Positions 25,277 through 37,800 of a stretch of DNA of 64,000 nt are shown here, in pieces (position 1 is the stretch's first letter; the number at the start of each line of letters is the position of its first letter). A program made the position numbers and the translations under genes. The DNA comes from Nephromyces sp. MM_2019 (taxonomy: Eukaryota; Apicomplexa; Aconoidasida; Nephromycida), in NCBI GenBank assembly GCA_015657535.1, contig JADHZB010001398.1, forward strand, positions 55,041-119,040, written 5' to 3'. The notes beneath the pieces were generated by a model. The model saw only the letters and a program-made list of their open reading frames with translations. It was not told where the DNA came from and did not search any database.

Positions 25277-28200
25277 TCAGTTCAAAAGAAAAGCTTTTGG
25301 AAAACAAGCATGTTTGTTCAATGAAACGTTCATTATTCTCTTTTTTAAGAACTGCGTGGCATTCCTCATGTCTAAATTGAGGTCGTGTACTTCACCCAGC
25401 TTCAAATTCAATTGACTAATTAGTTCGACATGCATATCCCAGAACTTTATTGCGGCACAGAGATCCTCCACCGGGTCGATACAGCTTGGAAAATGTTTAC
25501 GAGTAATACCCTCAAAAACTTCAAATTCGAGCAACTTTGAATTATTCTCTAAATCTTCCGGTTTTCCTGTTAAAAATAGAAAAAATGGATGATTTTCACC
25601 TTTGAAAAGAGTGAGATATATGGGCGTTAACTTAGCACCACGAGACAAAAAAGATGAGGAAGGAGACATACGAAGTCACGATAATAATACTTACAAAAAT
25701 ACCAGCTGAAACCATAGCTTAATTGATTCCACAGCCATTTTTGTTTCTGAAAACCCGAGATACTCATATAAGACGGGGAGATGGTAGTGGTTTTTCTTTT
25801 CTTTCTTCTTTTTTGCCTCAGAAAGGAGCAACAAGAGTTGGTTTCTTTTCGAAACGTACACACACTTGCTCAAGCATGGCAAAAGATTTCGAGGTAAGCA
25901 CTCGAGTTTTCAATTGAAGCATCAGAAATGCCACAGATTTATGAATATCAAGAAGCAAGAAAAAAGCTCAAAACAAAAAAAAAGAGTCCAAAAAGAGTTA
26001 CGGCAGCTGCATCTGATAAGGGCCAAAAACTCCACCAACAAGAGACTGTGTACTGAGAGGAGGAGGGTTCCACATTACTGATAGCTTCGCTTCTTTTCCA
26101 CGATACACATGCCATAGAAATACAAATCAACGCAGCAAAAAACCATTGCATCTCATAAAAAACCAAACTAGCAGGGGATACAACATTAAGAAAATGGGGC
26201 TAATACAGAAAGAAATGAACACTCTCATTCTGCAGTAAAAGCAACCCACATAAAGCCAGCAAGGAAAACAAATATCTACGCCAAACAGACTCAAAAACTT
26301 GCAGCAAGATTTCTTGAAAAACTCAAAGATTTGAGAGATTTTATGCCTACTCTAAACTCTAAACCCTAAACCCTAAACCACCTGTTTGAATATTTAGATA
26401 AGATTTTTCTGCTTCAGAGAATAAGCTGACGTCAATGGTAGCTGGATATTCCAGGAAAAATTTCATTACAATTCCAGTGCAATTTCTTGGAAGGGCAAAG
26501 CATGGAATCGCTGGGGATATCGGGCACAGTAAATTGCTTGGTAAGTACTTGATCTGTATGTGTTCATAGAGGGAGAAATCAAAGACCATATAAAAGAGAT
26601 ATAAGAGATGGACTGATTTATATTTTAAAGGATTAAAAAAAGTTACAGACTCCACAAAAACACGGGAAAAACACTAAACTAGGGAGTAGCAAAAAGGTTT
26701 TTTGCTCAGACCAAGTCATTCAAAAAATCTTATAAACAGCATGATGCTTGCAGGCAATTGGAAACATGTGAAAAGCTATGAAAAATAAAATAATTTGGGA
26801 TCTTTCTCTGCAAAAGCATCTATCATATATAATACTAAAGATGCTCTGAAATTAAAAAAATATAGCCAAGAAAAGCAAGTCAGAAGAATCCAAAGTCGCT
26901 TAAGACTTCAGTTACTGATGCAAAATTGGAGTGAAAAATTCAAAATTAACACACAAAAACTTCAAAACCAAAAGTATTTGCATCTTCTTCCCATAATTCA
27001 AAGAGGATATCACGCAACTATGGCGAGAAAATTCGCGATTCTACACGCACATTTCACAGATGAAGCGGGAGAATCCAATTTTTTGCTCTTAAATTATGAT
27101 GCCGGATAATGGCACTATAGATGTACTGTATATCGACAAAAACTCTCAGCGTATCCGTAGCTACCGAGAATCATTTTCTTCAACAAGAGGTGCAATAAGC
27201 CAAAAGAACATTCACTCCTCAGAGAAGATTCAAAGAATACAAAAATCTGCAGAGTTTGAAAGTCTGCTATAAGCAATAGCTACCCCCTTAGAAACCCCTA
27301 AAAAAACCCAAAAGGGCATGCATTTTCAATAACAGCGCTTCGCCAATCTGCCTGTGGGCATATCAGCGATTAAAGGAGAAATAAACAAATAAAATGATGT
27401 TAGATATGTTAATCGTTTTCATATCAACGCGTAATTCACACACTAAAGTAGCAGAGAGTTAAAAAATTTCTCTCCATCAGCATCAATTTTGCTTATATTT
27501 CTACCGGAAAATTAATGTAAAACTTCTTCAAAAAATTCAGATTAATTAGTATGTGGGAATATCTAAAGCAAAAACAAATATTAAATGAGCTAAATGGTAT
27601 TCTAGGCAATGCATCATAGATCAAATAATAATTCAAAATAAAATATACAAGAGTTTAAAATATAGTGAGTCTTCGAGATATCAAACAAAAATCCCATAAA
27701 ATTTCACATCAACAGGAGCTCTACCTAAGCAAAACTACCTAATCATGCAACAAACTTTCCTGAAGAGAAACCCAGCATTTTAGATGTTATAGCATCAAAA
27801 AAACCCCCTCTTCATACCTTGGAGATATCAGGTAAAAGCACATTTGCTAAGCAGGCCTCTGACATTCGCCTCAATGACTTCTTCAAGACTCTCACGTTTG
27901 AATGAAAGCCTGCTAGATCAAAGTCAACATTAGCTGTCCAATTCACTGTCCTCTGCAATCTCATCTTATAGAGGGAAACTACTCTGCTAAGAAGGAGGAT
28001 ATCTCGCACATTCGGGGAATTCTCGTTTTTGACGAAGGTTACCTTGTCAGGAAAAGAAGTAAGGGGTTCTAGCTTTTCTCCAGAAATTAGCGCCACCTTC
28101 ATCATTTCCAAAGAAAATAGAGCATCTTCCTAAAAATCACGGGAAAATCGAGAAATAGTAGATGCATATGAAGAGATGTGAGAGGAGAGAAATAAATAGA

Positions 28201-31200
28201 GCAATTGCGTGTGCGCGGGGAGGAGTGGTGGAGGAGAGAGTTTATTAGCAAATTGACACCTTTGAGAGACAATAAACTAGCAAATTGATGTGTGTGTGTG
28301 TGGGGGCCTAGTTAGTCCCACCAAAAACCCGTTTAATAAGTTGCAGCGTGGATATACCAAGTATCACAGAATGTATAGATTACTACACGAAGCAAATTAG
28401 AATTAGCAGCAGTAAAAGAGTCTAAGGCAGTAATTAATAGTTACAGGCAAAGAGCCTATTATTAAAAGCAGCAGCATTCTTCAGCGGATGGGAGAGCTTC
28501 ACTGGGTGATGCAGATCCAGCTCAACAGACAGTAATGTGTGTGTGCTTCCCCTATAATAAAGCTACTATCCCCACTACAAGCTGACGGAAGCTCTGGCAG
28601 GAATTCCAAGCTTCCTTCGGATGAAGCAATTAAGCGATTTGAAGAGATAATACTTCAAATTTTAACACACATTAAACCAGTAACTCAGCTCAGCCAAGAA
28701 CTTCGTATGGAAACTTTTCTCTCTTTAATATAATTTAGATCATATTGAAGCGAACTTAGATTCTTTGCTATTATGCATCAAAGGCACTACATCTTCAACA
28801 CTATACGCACTATCTTTCCTTGATTTTCTGAGCTGATTATGGTAGAAGCTTCCAGGAAATGGAAGGTGTGCAAATAGTCAAAAGAGTTTAAAATTTTGAA
28901 AAAAATGGAGGTAAATAATAACAAAGGCAAGACGGACTGAGTGTGTGTGAATCCGTTTGCCGGTGATTGTATTTCTGCTAAAGAGCATCGATTCTTATTC
29001 TATAGAATGAAAAAGCTGTGTATGATCATCTGCTTTAGCGATTTTCTGCAGAAAAAAGAGGAGGATTTGCAGATTAGCTAATAAAGTAAAAGCGGCTCTT
29101 TAATTTTCGCTAGCATTGTTAATTGAGGCCATGAAGAGCTCTTTGTATGCTAAAATAGTGTTAAGATCGCGAAATTGGATGAAGAGATCGCATGCTAAGC
29201 GAATAGCTAGTCTCAGCAGTACACACACACGCACTTGGAAGCAAATAAGCGTGCCAAATTATATGGCATTGGGACATGATCAGGAAAGGTAGTGAAGAAA
29301 GAATGCAAGCAGCTTCATCCTCTCGCACACACTAAATCTATTAAAGGTTGAGGGTCATCCCCTACAATAACTATCTAAGAATATTGCAGCTACACGACTT
29401 CGCAAATTCAAGCAAAAAAAGCAGCTCTCTCTACCATACGTACTAAATCAAATTCCCCTCCCACACACACGTAGACAAACAGCTCCCCATCCCACGCAGA
29501 TACACAAACAACTCTTCCCCCACCCTCCCACACACACATAAACGCCTTTTCAAAACACCCCCACCTGATATTCTCTCGGCACATTAGTCAGAGCCTCTCC
29601 AAACACAGTAGTCTTTGCAGGACCCTCAAAGTAGGCAAGATTTTCCAGCAGCATCAAGTGAATCAGCGCTATTATACTCTTTGGCCCATTAAAGAGATTT
29701 CCACTGCTTCCTGAGCTGCTTAGACGAGCAGATTCGCTGCTATCTCCACCAGAATCTTCACGATTATGAAGTTTAGAAGCTGATGATGGAAAAGCAGGAA
29801 TAGGAGGGCAAAGAGAGGTCCCATTCTCTAGGCAATTCTTATGCCATTCCAGAACAAACTTGAAATCTAGCTTATCACTCTTCTGCCTAGACATCTCCTT
29901 TTCTACATCTTCTTCAGTAAAGCTCCAATTCAGCCCTGGTGCAGTATTTGGTGTAAAGAAGAGGCTTTCAGACTCCATAGAGAGGAAATTTGGAAATTTT
30001 ATCTCCATCTTTTGGAAGAGCTCCGGCAAACGCATGGCTATGAGGCCTGTAGAAATCATAGTGGAAGGAGAGAGAGGGGGGGGAAATAGTGAAAAAAGGA
30101 GATTGTGGATGTTTTGAACGAAAAAATTGGAGGAAGAGGGATTTCTACTAAATTCAAAAGAAAAACTAGAAGGAGGAATTTCTACTAAATTCTCATAGCT
30201 TTTGGATGACTTTGATGGCATTACTTTGGAAGCAAAGTTAAGCAGCCAGTAAAGTCTGAAAGTAAACGCAAAGAAAGAGAGTGAGATACAAAATGATGCA
30301 AAATTAAAGAGATCTTCAATGCAAAAAGAGAAGACAAGACAGTGAGCAACACACCAGAAAATTTGACGAAAAAAACAAATTCAAAAGCAAAATATTCTGG
30401 TGTGAATAACAGAGGATTATTTCATAGAAAATCAGTATTTTATCAAAAAGAAAAATGATGATGGTTGAGTAAAGTGAGGCAAAAGAGTCGAGGGAGTCGC
30501 ATAATATTGAGGTTAAATGGTGTGTGAAAGAATAGAAGAAAAAGAGGTAGATGGCTTCATTATAAGAGCTCTACTGGAGAATTGGGATTGCATGAAGGCT
30601 AGGAAAGATATGCTTGAAAAATCGAGTTGAACACATATAATATCTCGTCATCAATCGACCAGCCAGGAGGAAAAGATTACATTTGTAGTTCATATTCTAA
30701 GTTAAAGTAAGGAGTGAAGATATCTTAAAAAACTCATTAAACGGATGTTCTGAACCCCATAATAGGCGCTATACTGAAACGCTTGTGCGTGGCTGGGTGT
30801 TTGTGTGTGCTCCGATCAAAAAAAGTTTACCTTTTTTTGCTCCACTGTGTATGTGTATGAACACATTGAAAGCTAGTTAAGCAGTAATAAAAGGCATTGA
30901 ATAACACCGTCAAAAACATTCACCCTTATATAAAAGATATATCCTGCACTTTCAAACAATGAAGCAGACTCTGATCAGAGTCTCAAAGGATCAAAAAACA
31001 CCAAAAAGGAGATCTGTGTGTGCAAAAATAAAAATATGTTTGAATACTATGTATGCCACTAGAACAAACTCATCCATTAACTATAGATAATAAGCAACGA
31101 ACAAAGTAAAGAAGAAGATAATCACATTGCATTACAAACTAAACACACAAAATTGGCCAAAAAGCACGCCAAAAAACACACACACCCGCTCCCAACCAGA

Positions 31201-34200
31201 ACATAGCACACACCATACCTAGTGAACGCAAGCGATACGGCTGCATCTCTGCTAGCGTCTCCTGATACTCCAAACACTCCACTGTGGGTATGCTATAGTG
31301 TACCCACTCTCTAATAGCTAAAACAGAAGGCAGTTTTCTAGAGAGTAAGCCATTGATTATCAAGTAGTAAAGAGCATTCGGCAGCCTCCTTCCGACTACT
31401 CTATAAAACTCTTTAGGCACAGCAGGAGAAGGCCTATGCCCAGCATGAACAAAGGAAGCAACATCTTCAGTAACTTGCATTATTATAGGATTTTGAATGA
31501 GAAGTTTGAAGATGCAATAACGCTCGTGGAAGCTAGTTCTAAGCTCTGCAGGCTCTAGCATATCTACTAAGCTCTGAAGAGGGTACTGTTTGATTAGCTT
31601 AATAGCAGCTGCAAAGGTGAAACTTCCTGGGTCCGAATCCATCTCACCACCCTTGAGATAAGGGTAAGTATAGGAGAACTCTGTGCCTGCTATAAGGCAG
31701 GTATCAATCAACTGATTGAGGCTTAGTTGCCAGCCCTAAAACACGCAGGTGGGATTCAAAAAAAAAGAGGGGGTTTCATTATATACAGGGGTTGAGAAGG
31801 AGTGCAGGGCTAAAAAAAGAGAATGGATGAAAGAGAAGCAAAAACTTCCTCTTCCTGATCAGATGAGTTCTATATAGCGCATTGTGCATTCTATCACTGT
31901 TTAAGTTATAGAAGTAGATCTGCACTGTTTACTTATATTGAAAAAAGAAGCGTGCGTTGACGAAAAAAGTGATTTTCTAGTAAAAAAAACCAAAATGCAC
32001 ATACACACTTTCAAATGGGAGACGCATGGTGAGTGTCAAACGAAGCACACACAAAAAAAACGCCGGAACACACACTGCCTAACGTACAAAGAAGCCAGAA
32101 ACGCCACACATAGACACTAAACAGCCGAAAAGTGTTAACAAATACACCAAATTATGCACACAAGAAGAGGAAATGAGTTTTTTAGTCGTAGTTCATCATC
32201 TAGTCACCTTGATATACACAAAAAGGCGAAGAAATGCCTCTTCTTTGGTACGGAAAAACACACAAACACAAATATTCGTTTGAGACATGTTAAATAAACC
32301 TCGAAAAACGCATTTCAACCCCTTAGAAGCCAACTAATTCAATATTTACTCAGAAGGCAGATAAATATCTTTGAAAAAAAAACAGTCACAAACACACGCA
32401 ATATATAAACACTTCTTCTACAAGACCTCAGCAAAGCAAATCACAACAGACCTGCAGAATTTGCTGAAGATCAATCCAGTGAAACACTCCTTCATGCCAG
32501 TTTATGCTAGTTATTACTCTTGGAACACCAAATAAAAGCAAAGAAGGCGGTCCAAAAACAGCATCAATCATGCTGTTATCGGCAAAGTAAGCAATCTGAG
32601 TGACTGCAAAGTAAGGTGCCTGCAGGAAAGGTAATTCAAGGGTAAGAGGGGGGTGGTTAAGAGCAGATCCTAAGCGATGAATATAACAAGATATGTGTGT
32701 GTGTGCGAAAAATTTGAAAAAATTGCTCATAAAAAGAAGAGAAATAAGCTATTGTTGAGGGAAAAAGGTATTTTTTGGTAGCAAACTACCGTAAAATGAT
32801 AAAAAAACCAGAAATTTGAAGGTGGAAAAAGAGCGAATAATTAGACGAAGAGAAGTACACAGTCCGCAATATATAGAGGAGAATCAGATCAGCAGGAAGA
32901 TTATGCGAGAAGCATCAGATCCCACGAGGATAACGCGATTGGCATATTTTAACCGTAGGAACGCCATTAAAGGCGCAAATTAATAGTAAATGTACGAAAT
33001 TCAAGCAAAAAAAGATGAAAAACCGACAAAAGCAATGCATTTTAGCCTGAAAAAAGGTAAAATTATTATTCATTTGATCCATAAAACATGCATTAATTTG
33101 AAGACAAAAAAGGTAGATCAAACACCATACAAATTAGATAAAAAATCACTCGATATCATTCCATTATTTAAAAGGCAAAAAAAGCTGATAACCTAGAAAA
33201 AACCCTTTTCTAGCTAAAATTAACGTTTGAAAGCTATAAAAAAAAACTTCAAATTTCCTCCAAAAAAAAGGTTTTGTTATACTAAAACCTCATGAAATTG
33301 TAGCTGCTAAACGGTAATTGCTCAACGCAAAACATTCCTGACCAGAAAAGCTCCAAAAAATAGCTGTGTATATACAGACGCTGATAGAGCGGGAGGTGAA
33401 GACGGGGTTGAAAGGGGGGAGGATACAGATACTGATAGAGAGGAGGGTGAAGAGGAGGGGGATATAAACACTGATAGAGAGGGAAGTAAAGAGAAGGAAG
33501 AGTACAGAGGCTGATAAAGAGGGAGGTGAAGAGGGGGTTGAAAGGCGGGGTATAGACACTAATAGAGAGGGAGACGAAGATGCAGATCCCACCAACTTTC
33601 TCACACTACCTGTAAGCATGTACAATCTTTCATCTTCAAGTACTGTAGCACATTAAAGACAAAATCCGTGTTTATGCGCGAAGTTGATATAGCAAAATTG
33701 CTCTCTGCAGTTGCCCTATCTCCTTCTGCAAACGATTCCCAGCCTTGATAGAAAGAGCCAGGAATATTCGCAGCAAATCGCTGATGTGACCAAATCTGAA
33801 TACCTATAGAAAGATCGAATGAAAGAAGCAGAAGAGAATTTTTTGGCGAAATTTATCTTCAAATTAAATGCAAACTAAGAGGAGTATATCGAGTACAATT
33901 TGAGTTCAGGGCGATTATCAATGCCTTTGCACACACCACGGATTGAAATTAACTCAACAAGATTAAACCTTTCCTAGTTTTATGGATTCGGAAAAAAATG
34001 GGTACGAACGTTTGTTGGAGCTGATTGACGTCTGTGTGTGTGAAAATTTGCTGAAAAATTTTGCACGCTTTCATTGTGAAGAGGGTGCTATGTTGGTATC
34101 AGTACAAAAACTTCGTGATTAGTGAGTTGAAAGTAGGAAGAAAACGACAAGAAGATACGCTAAGCTAACTACTTATCTGCAGCAGCTTATACTCACACAT

Positions 34201-34834
34201 ATGGAACAAGCAGAATTAAAAGGCAATAGATTTCAGTATCTCAACAGTAAGGAGATGAAAGGAAAAAAAGCAGCGAAAGCATAGAGCAAAGAGGTTTTGG
34301 AAACTTTTAAGTATAAACAAAGGAGTTAGATAAGTAAAAGCAGTGTTTTTGGAAGGAAAAATCACCTTAAGCGGGTAATGTATGTAGCATTAAGGCATTA
34401 ACACACAATACCAAAAAAAGCAAAAAAGCAGCTTATTGTTATATTAAAAAAGAGAACAACAGCAAAGCGCTGCACAAAAAATAGCACAGGGAGATTTAGA
34501 GTGCCACACACAATCAACATCAAACTACCTAGAGTGCCACACACAATCACTACAAGAAGATCCAGTGTGCGACACTCAATCACCACAAACCTTCAAATAC
34601 GTAAATGACTTCAATTTCGGCATTTGCAAATAACTCCAGTTGATAATCAATCGCTGTAAATAGATTGGGAGGAATACCCCCCACAATGTCCGCAAAAGGG
34701 TCTTTCAATTCATTGACTGAGCGTAACCAGAATGTCGCATCGAAGCCAATCCGTTTTCTCCTCAGCTCCTCAATTGAAGACCTCTGGCGGAGCGAATTGC
34801 TCATTAAATAACTCAAAAACTGACGGATCCGCAT
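25277..34834 (-). CDS. MKT1: MKT1-like post-transcriptional regulator with XPG/PIN-type fold (complete, 8 exons)
   Basis: Exons 34834-34591, 33803-33610, 32619-32452, 31735-31219, 30046-29565, 28129-27818, 26553-26382 and 25566-25277 join in frame to 792 residues, the usual MKT1 length. Residues ~1-230 form the XPG-N/XPG-I region: MRIRQFLSYL start, RIGFDATFWLRS (Asp32), DPFADIVGGIPP, APYFAVTQIAYF, DTCLIAGTEF. The C-terminal MKT1 domains follow: IIALIHLMLLENLAYFEGPA, ALFSLEMMKVALISGEK, SRVVSLYKMRL, KHFPSCIDPVEDLCAAIKFW. Start: the first ATG. MKT1 proteins work with a Pbp1/ataxin-2-type partner on mRNA translation and stability (known from yeast and trypanosomes). Most FEN1/XPG catalytic acids are absent: the E-x-E helix is FAVTQ, the D-x-D position is GPPS, and GCDY is GTEF. 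Nuclease activity is therefore unlikely. Introns are 0.7-1.4 kb and repeat-rich. Confidence 0.92.
26352..26379. repeat. Interstitial TTTAGGG telomere-type repeat, 4 heptamers
   Basis: Four head-to-tail heptamers, ctaaact once then ctaaacc three times (complement GGTTTAG, i.e. TTTAGGG type). They lie in intron 7 of MKT1 and begin directly after the GT of the splice donor at 26381-26380. TTTAGGG is the telomere repeat of plants and of several apicomplexans. Confidence 0.9.
29457..29564 (-). repeat. G/T-rich ~32-bp imperfect repeats at the 5' end of MKT1 intron 5
   Basis: Starting at the donor (29564), the sense strand carries about three imperfect ~32-base units sharing GTGTGTGGGAGGG and GTTTGTGTA/GTTTGTCTA cores. 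On the plus strand these are the CCCTCCCACACACAC runs. They show no coding potential. Confidence 0.65.
33371..33585. repeat. Degenerate tandem repeat, 39-51-bp units, in MKT1 intron 2
   Basis: Five purine-rich units on the plus strand, each starting near ctgatagaga and containing gggaggtgaagagg; some also have the longer ggggttgaaagg tail. Unit starts are at 33381, 33432, 33471, 33511 and ~33559. The array starts within ~25 bases of the intron 2 donor (33609). On the sense strand it is pyrimidine-rich. The minus-strand frame across it is a Ser/Leu/Pro repeat and not a real exon. Confidence 0.8.
34498..34596. repeat. Three 33-bp direct repeats overlapping the MKT1 exon 1 splice donor
   Basis: Units at 34498-34530, 34531-34563 and 34564-34596 share agagtgccacacacaatca followed by a/ctacaa. 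The third unit is diverged and extends six bases into exon 1, so it contains the donor GT (34590-34589). The repeat therefore begins exactly at the exon-intron junction. Confidence 0.85.
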
Positions 34835-34849
34835 CTTAATAAACACCAA

Positions 34850-37800
34850 ATTCAGGTATTCTATTGCTTTTATATAGGCCTAACACGTATCCGCATTTGA
34901 AGCAGAGTTTGACTCCTAATTAGCATAATAAACTGCAAAAAATAAAGCACAAAAACGGTGGTTTTTACGCATAAAAAGCAAAAGCTCTGCTAGGAAGCTT
35001 TAACTTTATAGTGTTATGCTAGTCAGCTTGCTCACTCAAGCAGTAGATAGCATAAAATCCATGCAAATTGGGATAAGTATTGAAGGAAAAACGATTCTAA
35101 ACAAAAAGAAGATGCTTTAGCACAAAAACGTTTCACACAGCACGCCAGAGGGAATGGTGATTATTTACGCTTCATTCTTGGAAAGAAAGCTTTTTGCAGC
35201 AATTTAAAATAGGAAAGATCTAAACAATTTGAAGAAAAAATAAGTATGTGGAAAGAGAGCGTGCTTTTTGCTTGTAAACAATGCAAAAAACTATTCCTGT
35301 AGGACAGGAGTGAAGCAGAAAAAATGCCTATTATAGGCAGAAAGTTTTCCAAATGCTTTCCTACAAAGAGCATTCTTCAGCAGACAATGAGGGAAAAAAT
35401 CGCAGCTAAATTGAGGGAAAAAAGGAGGAATCTATTGTATTAAAATCTCCCAATTATGTATACACTAAACTATTGCACAGCTTCGAGGGCAGAACTATGA
35501 AAGCTTCTAACGTAAAAGCTTGATTTGAAGGCTTCATATGAAGAAGTTCATAGTAGAAAGAGTAGCAGACAAAAGTCTTCAAAAAAAGCAGCATAGGAAT
35601 TAAGGAAATTAATAGTTATCGCGATTTTTAAGCAAAGTTATGCTTGATTTTATAGGCTGTTTTTAGAAAAGTATACCTTGGGTGAGCAGGCTGGTGAACG
35701 TGAAATAGATTGGATATTTTGCAGAGACCAAAATTTCCATGAAAAAACATAGCAAAAATGAGCAGAGCGAGCAAAAGCAGTAGGATAAGAGGAATCTCAA
35801 GTTTCGCAGGCAAGAAAGATGCTCGATATATTTAGTTGTGTGCGTGAAGAAACACATTTTCTTCGTGCTTCACAGCACGTTCGACAGAGCAGCCTTTCCC
35901 TCATAGTTAAAACTCTCTACAGGATGTTTAGTGGTCATTAAACCCTATGAAGAAGAATCGTCATATTCGTAACCTACATCATCATCCATCAAAAAGAGCG
36001 TCTTACCGGCAAGCAGTAGGATTTCATTTCTACATTAATGATGAAAAGTTGAAAACTCAGTAAAACAAAATTTAAAAGTAAAAAAGACGAGTTTCATCGA
36101 GCAATTTCCTCGTTATTTGAGGATTTAGGCATCTTTTCAGAAAAATCCACCATTTTCGCTGCTAACAGAGCTTTTTTCTGCTCCAAGAACTCAAAAGGTA
36201 GTCTATCGTGTGCTGTTTCATCTTGTGAGGGTCATTCTTCTTCATCAAATTATTGTTTTCATCTTCATCTTCTAAACTTAAGATTGATTCTTCTTTTTCT
36301 TCATCTTCATCATATCCTTCCCCTTCTAAACCCAATGGGCAAGATTATCAGGGGAGATATCTATAAGTTATCAATTTGAAAAATTTTCGTAGCCTAGAAA
36401 CTTTATAGTTTTAAAAAAGTGTAGCAGCGACTGGTTCCACAAAAACAGATAAAACGGCTATATCGTAGCAATTAAGGCAGCCAAATTAGGCTAACCCATA
36501 CAACAATATTAAAGCTAAAAAAGCTCTAGTTTTACTGCTTCATGGGAAACTGGGCCTTATTTAGAGCCGTAACTTGCAAGGTTCAACTATCAATAAGTTC
36601 AAATATATCCACCAGATAGCTGCTGTGCTATGAGAAGCATGCAAAGATAATGGAGCACCAAGAAGCGCAATCTTTTTAGGGCGTATATTCTCTTCACAAG
36701 TGTTCACTTCAACCTGTATATCATGTGTATGTTACAGGGAAAAAACATGTTCAAAGCATCAAATCCAACGCAGATTAGAAAAATCATAGACAAAAAGCGC
36801 TCAACATCATATTTACGTAAAAACAGGAAAAAATTCACCCAAAAAAGAGCCAGTAGATACGCTAAGAGAAAAGAAACTTACAGCTCTGACAATACTAACA
36901 AAGTCAGTTTTGCGAGGCTTTGAATGTGCTACCAACAAGAGAAGATGATTCCCCTGGTCATGCATACATATATATATTCCCACCAGATTATTTCAAAGCA
37001 AGCTTAATAACATAGAAAAAGCCTACTTTTGCACAATAAAAAGAATTTCACCCAATAAAATCCCGAGGACTTCACCTGCCAAACAGAAGGATGGTGATCT
37101 CTTGAACAAATAGTATAATGGATGTGCGCACATCAGCTATCCACTTATACTATGTGGTTTTCAAGCCCAGTTATCTCAAAAAAACCAAGGATACTACAAC
37201 ACACTTTACACCTACGCATGAATTTTTTGCCTGTGGCAGTCCACTGCATCGCTAGGCACAATAGCAAGACACGTTCTGTTACTGCAAAGGGTAGAAGAGG
37301 CAGAGGACGATGCTCCAGGCGGAACAAGGCATCCTTTGCTGAAAAGAAATGCTTTTTATTCACTAACAGCTTATTATGCCGTAGACATATATGCCGAGGC
37401 AGTCATGCCAGGAAGGTAGCGAAGACGGGAATATACGCCACCGTAACCACCAAAATGCTTATTGCTGAACATTAGCCTCATACAAAAGCAATGGTAACAG
37501 CTAAAGAGCTAGAAAAATTAGCCGGCGGAAATACAGGATTGGCTTTAGTAAAAGAAGCGCGATACCGTGCGTGCCACGATGTTGAGAATGCCACGGGGCG
37601 CATCCCCGTGTGCGTCACCTCGGAAAACTATTTTATGGCAAATTGCACACACTAGAAGGAATTGCCTCTATGCAATGTGAGCGTGAGGTGAATTACACAA
37701 ACCGGCGGGAATTGCCGCTTCTCAATCAACTTCAATGACAAATTAAACACAAAATTGCCACTCTGCGAATCCAGGTACATTCGGCGACAATTTCAGCTAT

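Noticed and set aside
26795..27109. 104-codon plus frame
   Set aside because: Lies in MKT1 intron 6; Lys/Gln-rich as expected for A-rich DNA, and no splice partners found.
28539..28733. 64-codon plus frame that reads well
   Set aside because: Inside MKT1 intron 5; no start, no adjoining exon, and the MKT1 protein is continuous without it.
33290..33625. 111-codon minus frame rich in Ser/Leu/Pro
   Set aside because: Spans the MKT1 exon 2 end and the tandem array of intron 2; repetitive and not needed by the gene model.
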